Virus record (IMG/VR): IMGVR_UViG_3300044996_000832
Span: 1 to 23,148 of that record
Direction: 5' to 3' (one strand)
DNA from: a virus
DNA: 23,148 bases
Translations under genes and position numbers: made by a program
In this document: positions 18,778 through 23,148 of the stretch, piece after piece
How the letters are laid out: each line of letters starts with the position of its first letter
How positions within the stretch are numbered: the stretch's first letter is position 1
The notes under the pieces: generated by a model
Database searches by the model: none
What the model was told of the DNA's origin: nothing
Seen by the model: the letters and a program-made list of their open reading frames with translations, nothing else

Positions 18778-19395
18778 ATGGCCGAGAAAATTGTGGCAAT
18801 ATATCAAACAAGTAAAACGCTCTACGCAATTATCGTGGATGCGGAAGGGAGCGCTTGGAACGGCTCCGCTTTCGAGAGTCCTGTTATTGCGAACTGGGCA
18901 ACGTATGCGATTACGCTGACCGAGGCATCCACAACTGGCATTTACAGGGGGGACTTTCCTGCTTTGGATGCAGGCGTGTATGGGGTTGCCGTCTACGTTC
19001 AGGCCGGAGGTTCGCCGTCACCGAGTTCCGATGGTGCGCCAATAGCCAGTCGGGTGGTTCAGTGGGATGGCTCTGCCGAGACGTTTGTGCCCACTAATCC
19101 TTTGCTGGATGACGATTCCCGCCTGGACAACCTCGATGCAAAGATTTCCACCCGCGCCACATTGACCGCAGGCTCAATATCCTGGACGCGCGCGGTGGAT
19201 GACGGTACCAACCCGCTAGACGGCGTGGATGTTTGGATCACAACCGATGAAGCGGGAGAAAACATCGTAGCGCGCAGCTATACCGACGCCTCCGGCCAAG
19301 TCACATTCATGCTCGATGCGGGCGATTATTATCTCTGGAAGCAGCTCGGCGGCTATACCTTTACCAATCCCGAAGAAATCACGGTGAGCGCATGA
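18778..19395 (+). CDS. Beta-rich structural protein with CnaB-like C-terminus
   Basis: A 205-aa protein with ATG 18778 seven bases after the hydrolase stop. The first half (IVAIYQTSKTLYAIIVDAEGSAWNGSAFE...TGIYRGDFPALDAGVYGVAVYVQAGG) is a beta domain seen in fibre-associated proteins. A helical linker DDDSRLDNLDAKISTRATL follows. Residues about 135-205 (LDGVDVWITTDEAGENIVARSYTDASGQVTFMLDAGDYYLW) resemble a CnaB/carboxypeptidase-regulatory Ig-like domain. The linker and Ig-like part are GC-richer than the start of the gene, suggesting a recombination joint near 19080. It overlaps the adaptor gene by ATGA. Confidence 0.62.
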   Translation: MAEKIVAIYQTSKTLYAIIVDAEGSAWNGSAFESPVIANWATYAITLTEASTTGIYRGDFPALDAGVYGVAVYVQAGGSPSPSSDGAPIASRVVQWDGSAETFVPTNPLLDDDSRLDNLDAKISTRATLTAGSISWTRAVDDGTNPLDGVDVWITTDEAGENIVARSYTDASGQVTFMLDAGDYYLWKQLGGYTFTNPEEITVSA

Positions 19396-20483
19396 GCGGA
19401 ACATCGCATGGCACCCCTGTAACCTCCCCTGGCGTGACTGGGACGCCGGCCGCCGGCGTGCTGGCGCGCCAGTATTGCACCGTGGCCGACGTGATCGCGG
19501 ATCTCTCCCCGCTCACCGGCGGGGATGAGGCGGCGATCATGAAGCACATCCGCGCCGCCAACGCCTGGATTGATCAACGCCTTGGCGCGTTTATCCCGTT
19601 TATTGAGACCAAAAAATTTAATGGCGGCGGGCGCGCACGCCTGGCAGTACCACCGCTGTTGGCCGTGACATCCATCGTTAACGACGATGATACCTTGGTG
19701 GCCGGTGATTACATCCTAATGGGCGGAAATGAGCCCGGGCGGATGTGGGAAAATGGCCCTTATACGTCGCTCTTGGTGGATCCTGATGCAACCAATCTTG
19801 GGGCATGGTATGGTGAACCGGAGGGTGTCAGCATTACCGGCCGCTGGGGAAAGTACGAGAAATGCGTGGCAGCCGGCGTGGTGGTGAAAAACAACCCACT
19901 GGCCAGCGATGGCGTGGCGCTATATGTAGCGGACGGCTCGAAGCTCTCGCCCGGTATGGGGCTGCTGATCGGCGATGAGCAGATCCTGGTGGCCGGCGTT
20001 GGCGATCCCAGCGCGGCGATTACTACACTATCCGTGGCGCTGGATAGCGCCAGTGAGACGCTCACCCCCGTGGATGTGCTGGCGGCGAGCGTCGGCGAAG
20101 TCATCCGCGTCGGCTTCGAGAAGATGAAGATCGTGGATAAGAATGCCACCCAATGGTTGGTGCTGCGCGGCTGGAACAATACCAAGAAAGCCGCTCACAG
20201 TATAAGTGACAGCGTGGCTGTCTATCGCACCTTCGCGGTCGAGCGCGGTGTCAACGGCACGACCGCCGCCGCGCATGTCAAAGAGACTGCCATCTCCCGC
20301 TATCTCCCGCCCGATGACATCAACCTGCTGGCGCGCGCCATTGCCAGTCTGATGAAAAAGCTGGCTGATTCCGCTTATGCCGGGCGGGTGGGCAATGCCG
20401 AGTTGGGGCAAGTCTTCTATAACGATGCCTTCCCACGCGATCTGCTGGAGAAGATCGAAGCCAACTACGAGGTGGGCGCATGA
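19392..20483 (+). CDS. Head-tail connector/adaptor protein
   Basis: A 363-aa protein in the position of the head-tail adaptor (HK97 gp6-like) that caps the portal. The N-terminus (YCTVADVIADLSPL...AAIMKHIRAANAWIDQRLG) and C-terminus (DDINLLARAIASLMKKLADSAYAGRVGNAELGQVFY...DLLEKIEANYE) are helical as in adaptors. Between them is a large beta insertion (about 150-305). It contains two related segments: LRGWNNTKKAAHSISDSVAVYR and ERGVNGTTAAAHVKETAISRYL (split around RTFAV), each with RG-x-N-x-T-x2-AAH. The insertion roughly doubles the usual adaptor size. Its stop and the next start overlap. Confidence 0.7.
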   Translation: MSGTSHGTPVTSPGVTGTPAAGVLARQYCTVADVIADLSPLTGGDEAAIMKHIRAANAWIDQRLGAFIPFIETKKFNGGGRARLAVPPLLAVTSIVNDDDTLVAGDYILMGGNEPGRMWENGPYTSLLVDPDATNLGAWYGEPEGVSITGRWGKYEKCVAAGVVVKNNPLASDGVALYVADGSKLSPGMGLLIGDEQILVAGVGDPSAAITTLSVALDSASETLTPVDVLAASVGEVIRVGFEKMKIVDKNATQWLVLRGWNNTKKAAHSISDSVAVYRTFAVERGVNGTTAAAHVKETAISRYLPPDDINLLARAIASLMKKLADSAYAGRVGNAELGQVFYNDAFPRDLLEKIEANYEVGA

Positions 20484-21019
20484 GCATCAAGATTGGCGTT
20501 ATGTCTGAAGACCTGGATAAGCAGATCCTGTTGTTGAAGGTCTACCCCGAGATCGCCGAGAAGCACTTCCGCCCGGCGATGGAGCAGGCCACCGCCCTGG
20601 CCGGCGTGGAAGTGGTCAGCGGTATCCCGGTGCTGACCGGCTATGCCATCAGCAAGTTTCGCACGAAAGTGACGGGCAAAGCTCTCAATATCACCGGTTA
20701 TGCAGGCTGGCCCGCCAGCCGCGGGCAACCATACTACATCAATGTGGTTGAATACGGCGCGCGCGAACACCCGCTTTACGGAGGCAGCACAGTGCGCACC
20801 AAGAAGGGGCAAGCGCATTATCGAAAGGCAATAGCCAAAGACGAAGAAATACCAGGCGTGCATGTTCAAACGCGCGGCGGCTGGCGCACAATCGGCGTTC
20901 ACCCTGGCTTTGCCGCGCGCGGTTTTCTGAAGCGTGCATTTGAGTCGGTCCAGCCGGGCATCAATGTGATCATGGCAGTGGCCAACGAGGCTGTTGTTAA
21001 CGAGCTGGCAGTGCCGTGA
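20480..21019 (+). CDS. Neck protein, HK97 gp10-like
   Basis: A 179-aa protein with ATGA overlap to the adaptor gene. The pattern (KHFRPAMEQATALAGVEVVSGIPVLTGYAISKFRTKV, then INVVEYGAREHP, and GFAARGFLKRAFESVQPGIN) resembles HK97 gp10-type neck or minor tail proteins: an N-terminal helix, a small beta domain, and the late R-x-FL-x-RA helix. The family joins the adaptor to the tail. The assignment rests on position as much as on sequence. Confidence 0.72.
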   Translation: MSIKIGVMSEDLDKQILLLKVYPEIAEKHFRPAMEQATALAGVEVVSGIPVLTGYAISKFRTKVTGKALNITGYAGWPASRGQPYYINVVEYGAREHPLYGGSTVRTKKGQAHYRKAIAKDEEIPGVHVQTRGGWRTIGVHPGFAARGFLKRAFESVQPGINVIMAVANEAVVNELAVP

Positions 21020-21024
21020 GAGAT

Positions 21025-21044
21025 AGTAATCAGTGAGCAGTGAG
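21025..21044 (+). repeat. Degenerate heptad repeat, second copy
   Basis: AGTAATC AGTGAGC AGTGAG lies between the neck gene and the next ATG. It closely resembles the array at 2351-2377. It fills the intergenic spacer and obscures the ribosome site of the following gene. Confidence 0.45.
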
Positions 21045-21512
21045 ATGATCGAGAATTGGCTGGACGCAGTTGCAAAGGTTTTCGAGATGGATAATGGGAA
21101 GGGCGGGACCGTGCACTCATTCCGGCTCTACGAACGCGCCGACATCCCCGGAGCGTTGAGCAGCGATCTTTATCCATGCGCAATCTCTTATTTCACCGAC
21201 TGCAAACCGGAATATTCTGCTGGCGGCGTGGATACGCTGATCTGGCATGGTCTTACCGAGCTGCATATTCTTCCCAACTTGCAAATGGAGGGATTGCCTT
21301 ATCTTTTGTTGTTTGTCGGGCGTGTGCTCAAAGCTGCTGCCGCCCATTACCAGCTTGGCGGCCTGGTGGAGCACTTCATCATCCCGAAGGATAATGGGGC
21401 GATCCAGTTGGTCGAGCTGGGCTGGGGCGAGGATCGGAATGCGCACCGCGGGCTGCTCGTGCATTGGGAAGTCAAGGAAAATATCACCGGCGCGCTGACG
21501 TTTGGTCTGTAA
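21045..21512 (+). CDS. Tail terminator-like protein
   Basis: A 155-aa protein in the tail-terminator position, between neck and tail-tube genes. ATG 21045 gives the natural start MIENWLDAVAKVFE; GTG 21033 is possible, but lies inside the heptad repeat. The protein has an N-terminal helix, then beta-rich sequence (DTLIWHGLTELHILPNLQMEGLPYLLLFVGRVLKAAAAHYQLGG in part) and a final HWEVKENITGALTF strand. This alpha/beta pattern and size suit proteins that cap the tail tube. No strong family motif is visible. Confidence 0.6.
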   Translation: MIENWLDAVAKVFEMDNGKGGTVHSFRLYERADIPGALSSDLYPCAISYFTDCKPEYSAGGVDTLIWHGLTELHILPNLQMEGLPYLLLFVGRVLKAAAAHYQLGGLVEHFIIPKDNGAIQLVELGWGEDRNAHRGLLVHWEVKENITGALTFGL

Positions 21513-21535
21513 GCGCGCCGTGTATGGAGGCATTT

Positions 21536-21730
21536 ATGAACAAGAAAATACAGATCGAACAGATCCAGGTTTACCGCTACTGCGGCGATGGCGATGGCAT
21601 CCCCGGCTTGCCGAAGGATGTAACGGCATCCGATGCCTACGCCCTGGGTCTGGGTGAGCAATTCAAAGCCGCTGTCGAGCACGGCGACTATCAACTGATT
21701 GATATCGAGAAGGAGGCCGCCAATGGGTGA
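21536..21730 (+). CDS. Small hypothetical protein before tail tube gene
   Basis: A 64-aa protein from ATG 21536, with ATGGAGG as ribosome site; an in-frame ATG at 21524 would add four residues but loses that site. The sequence (IQIEQIQVYRYCGDGDGIPGLPKDVTASDAYALGLGEQFKAAVEHGDYQLI) has a short strand, a Gly/Asp-rich turn, an ASDAxALG helix and a final strand. It overlaps the tail tube gene by 8 bp and supplies AAGGAGGCC for it. A minor tail or assembly role is likely from position only. Confidence 0.6.
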   Translation: MNKKIQIEQIQVYRYCGDGDGIPGLPKDVTASDAYALGLGEQFKAAVEHGDYQLIDIEKEAANG

Positions 21731-22739
21731 GCGTGCATTTTACAAGGTGCAATATGGTCTGGAAAATCCGTCTACGCATGGCACGGAGGTGAACGCCACG
21801 CGCATCTGGCTGGGCAGCGTGGACAAAGTGCCGGATGATCACACGCCAGTTTACCCGTCGCACAACCTGGGCATCCGCGCCCGCGCCAACGAAGGCGAAA
21901 TCTACCAGTGGCTGGTGGATGGACTGACGTTGAACGCGCCGGAGAATGGCGCCTACTTCCAGATGTTGCCGCTGATGATGAGCCTGTTCTTTAAGGGCGC
22001 GGTGACAGCCGTGGAACAAACCCCGAGCCAGGGCGATTACAAGTGGACCTTTACGCCCTCGCTGACTGCCGCCAACAATCCCGATTCGGCCACATTGGAA
22101 TACGGCGACAACCAGCAAGCCTATATCACCAAGTTTCTGATGGCCAAACGCTTGGTGCTGGGCGGCTCGATGGGCCAGAATCAGGCGGTGCGCGCCTCGC
22201 TGGAATGCTTCGGCGACAAGGTCGAGAAAACCACATTTACTGCTGCGCTCTCGAAACCTGCTATCACGCCGATGGCTGCCAACCTGACAAAGCTCTACAT
22301 GGACGCACTCTGGGCCAACAAGGGAACGACCCTGAAGACCGGCTGGCTGCGCTCCTGGGAGGTTGAATTCCTGAACGGGGCGCATCCCAAGTTCCACGGC
22401 AATGGCCTGACTTTTGACGCGCATGGCGAAGGCTACCTGGACTTCATGTTAACGCTCGAGCTCGAAGGCAATGCCGATTCGGTGGCGCTTTATGATGCCA
22501 GTAAGACCAACCCCAAAACCCCTTATGCCTTCGAGATCAAAGTACCTGGTCCACAGATCGGATCCGGAGACACGCACCTGCTGAAGCTGGATCTATGGGG
22601 CGTGCCGGAATATGTCACCCCGATGGACTCGGATGCCGAGGGAGATTATCTCTATAAAGCCCTCATTCATGGCCTTTATGATCCCACCGGTGCAGCCATG
22701 CTTGCCGCCGAAGTGACAACCTCCTGGAACGCGGTGTAA
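21723..22739 (+). CDS. Major tail (tube) protein
   Basis: A 338-aa protein from ATG 21723 behind AAGGAGGCC. The sequence is beta-rich with features of siphovirus tube proteins: an N-terminal GLENPSTHGTEVNATRIWLG, a central EIYQWLVDGLTLN...YFQMLPLMMSLFF, a long LTLELEGNADSVALYDASK stretch, and KVPGPQIGSGDTHLLKLDLWG near the end. It is placed directly before the tail assembly chaperone, the normal neighbour. It forms the stacked rings of a non-contractile tail; no sheath gene is present in the window, supporting a siphovirus. Confidence 0.78.
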   Translation: MGERAFYKVQYGLENPSTHGTEVNATRIWLGSVDKVPDDHTPVYPSHNLGIRARANEGEIYQWLVDGLTLNAPENGAYFQMLPLMMSLFFKGAVTAVEQTPSQGDYKWTFTPSLTAANNPDSATLEYGDNQQAYITKFLMAKRLVLGGSMGQNQAVRASLECFGDKVEKTTFTAALSKPAITPMAANLTKLYMDALWANKGTTLKTGWLRSWEVEFLNGAHPKFHGNGLTFDAHGEGYLDFMLTLELEGNADSVALYDASKTNPKTPYAFEIKVPGPQIGSGDTHLLKLDLWGVPEYVTPMDSDAEGDYLYKALIHGLYDPTGAAMLAAEVTTSWNAV

Positions 22740-22743
22740 GCCA

Positions 22744-23148
22744 ATGCCTAGGTTCCCTGTGCCGAAGGTCATCCGGCCGATAAAGCTGGCCGATTATGCG
22801 CCGGAATACGGCGATGCAGCCATCCAGGTATGGGTCAACCCGCCAGAATCGGTGCGCCGCGTGCGCTTCGATCTGCTGGCTGACTTTATGCGCCGCGGGC
22901 AGGAATTCAAGGATGGCGAAAAGACGCAGAAGGTGGTGGAGGAATATGCAGCCTGGCAGCACGCCTGGAAGGCGCGCTGGACTGCCTGGCTCGCGCAGAT
23001 CTGGAGCCAATCGCCTGACCCTGCACAGCATTGGATGCCGGCCGAGCTTGAAGAGCTCGACGCCGCCGATCCATCTCTGGCGCGCTGGCTGACCCAACAA
23101 ACGCTGGAGATGGTAGATAACCCAAAAAAAGCCTCGATGACGGCCTGA
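22744..23148 (+). CDS. Tail assembly chaperone (zero-frame product)
   Basis: A 134-aa acidic/tryptophan-rich helical protein directly after the tail tube gene, where siphoviruses encode the tail assembly chaperone. It begins with a short beta segment (PVPKVIRPIKLADY), then helices (RVRFDLLADFMRRGQEFKDG; VVEEYAAWQHAWKARWTAWLAQIW). Near the end, AACCCAAAAAAAGCC carries two overlapping canonical -1 slippery heptamers. The zero-frame stop is only 15 bases after the slip region, and the -1 frame stays open to the window edge, as expected for a G/GT fusion. The second part lies outside the window. Confidence 0.75.
   Translation: MPRFPVPKVIRPIKLADYAPEYGDAAIQVWVNPPESVRRVRFDLLADFMRRGQEFKDGEKTQKVVEEYAAWQHAWKARWTAWLAQIWSQSPDPAQHWMPAELEELDAADPSLARWLTQQTLEMVDNPKKASMTA
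23121..23130 (+). promoter_or_regulatory. Predicted -1 frameshift slippery site
   Basis: In the reading frame, C_CCA_AAA (23121-23127) and A_AAA_AAA (23124-23130) both match the X_XXY_YYZ rule. The location near the end of the gene after the tail tube protein is exactly where programmed -1 shifts make the long tail chaperone. A downstream stimulatory structure cannot be judged because the window stops at 23148. Confidence 0.7.

Noticed and set aside
21663-22424. A 253-aa minus-strand ORF
   Set aside because: It is antisense to the tail tube gene, has no motifs, and every supported gene is on the + strand.
1-23148. CRISPR arrays, tRNA genes, rRNA, integrase, reverse transcriptase and insertion sequences
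   Set aside because: No regularly spaced repeats, cloverleaf pattern, recombinase catalytic motif or RT motif was found by reading; lack of tools limits this, especially for tRNAs.

Overview
The window is a stretch of a tailed double-stranded DNA phage or prophage. All supported genes lie on the + strand. They are tightly packed, with many ATGA-type or longer overlaps, and they run from small early or accessory genes into a recognisable late morphogenesis module. The order (small terminase, large terminase, HK97-type portal, S78-type prohead protease with an apparent internal scaffold start, P22-like coat protein, head-tail adaptor, gp10-like neck protein, tail terminator-like protein, tail tube protein, tail assembly chaperone with a -1 slippery site) indicates a siphovirus with a long non-contractile tail. 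Base composition looks to be roughly the mid-50s % GC, with AT-richer islands. Strong AAGGAGG-type ribosome sites suggest a host using standard Shine-Dalgarno initiation. Short heptad repeats (2351-2377, 21025-21044) and a GAGATTGC...GCAATGAC-type palindromic repeat (9784-9826) recall environmental bacterial genomes such as Chloroflexota, but the host assignment is only a guess. No host gene, integrase, tRNA or CRISPR array is visible.

Layout. Positions 1-3209 hold a polymerase-X-like nucleotidyltransferase, a LexA-like winged-helix protein, a run of small membrane proteins, another winged-helix protein and short unknowns. Positions 3183-3308 form an unusual non-coding patch: a 20-bp perfect palindrome followed by two strong hairpins. 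Positions 3327-5701 hold small unknowns, a DNA-binding-like protein, a TG microsatellite, a zinc-ribbon protein and an HNH endonuclease just upstream of the terminase. Positions 5794-8412 are the packaging genes. An AT-rich small gene precedes the large terminase and an AT-rich DndC/PAPS-reductase-like gene (8424-9623) follows it; both look like cargo.

Positions 9624-9829 are the largest gap. They contain a good sigma70-type promoter with operator-like TTGAAAA repeats, a probable short structured RNA ending in an intrinsic terminator, and a palindromic repeat that abuts the next start codon. Positions 9830-14149 are the head genes. Positions 14218-19395 hold candidate decoration proteins and an adhesin cassette: a DUF1566/C-type-lectin-like protein with an apparent inserted beta domain, and a LamG-like plus SGNH-hydrolase protein. 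The cassette sits between the coat and the connector, not among the distal tail genes. Positions 19392-23148 hold the connector and tail-tube genes, and the window ends exactly at the zero-frame stop of the tail assembly chaperone.

The points most worth following up are the DndC-like sulfur-transfer enzyme inside the packaging module, the promoter/short RNA/repeat patch at 9642-9829, the lambda C/Nu3-like nested protease and scaffold, and the adhesin cassette within the head module.
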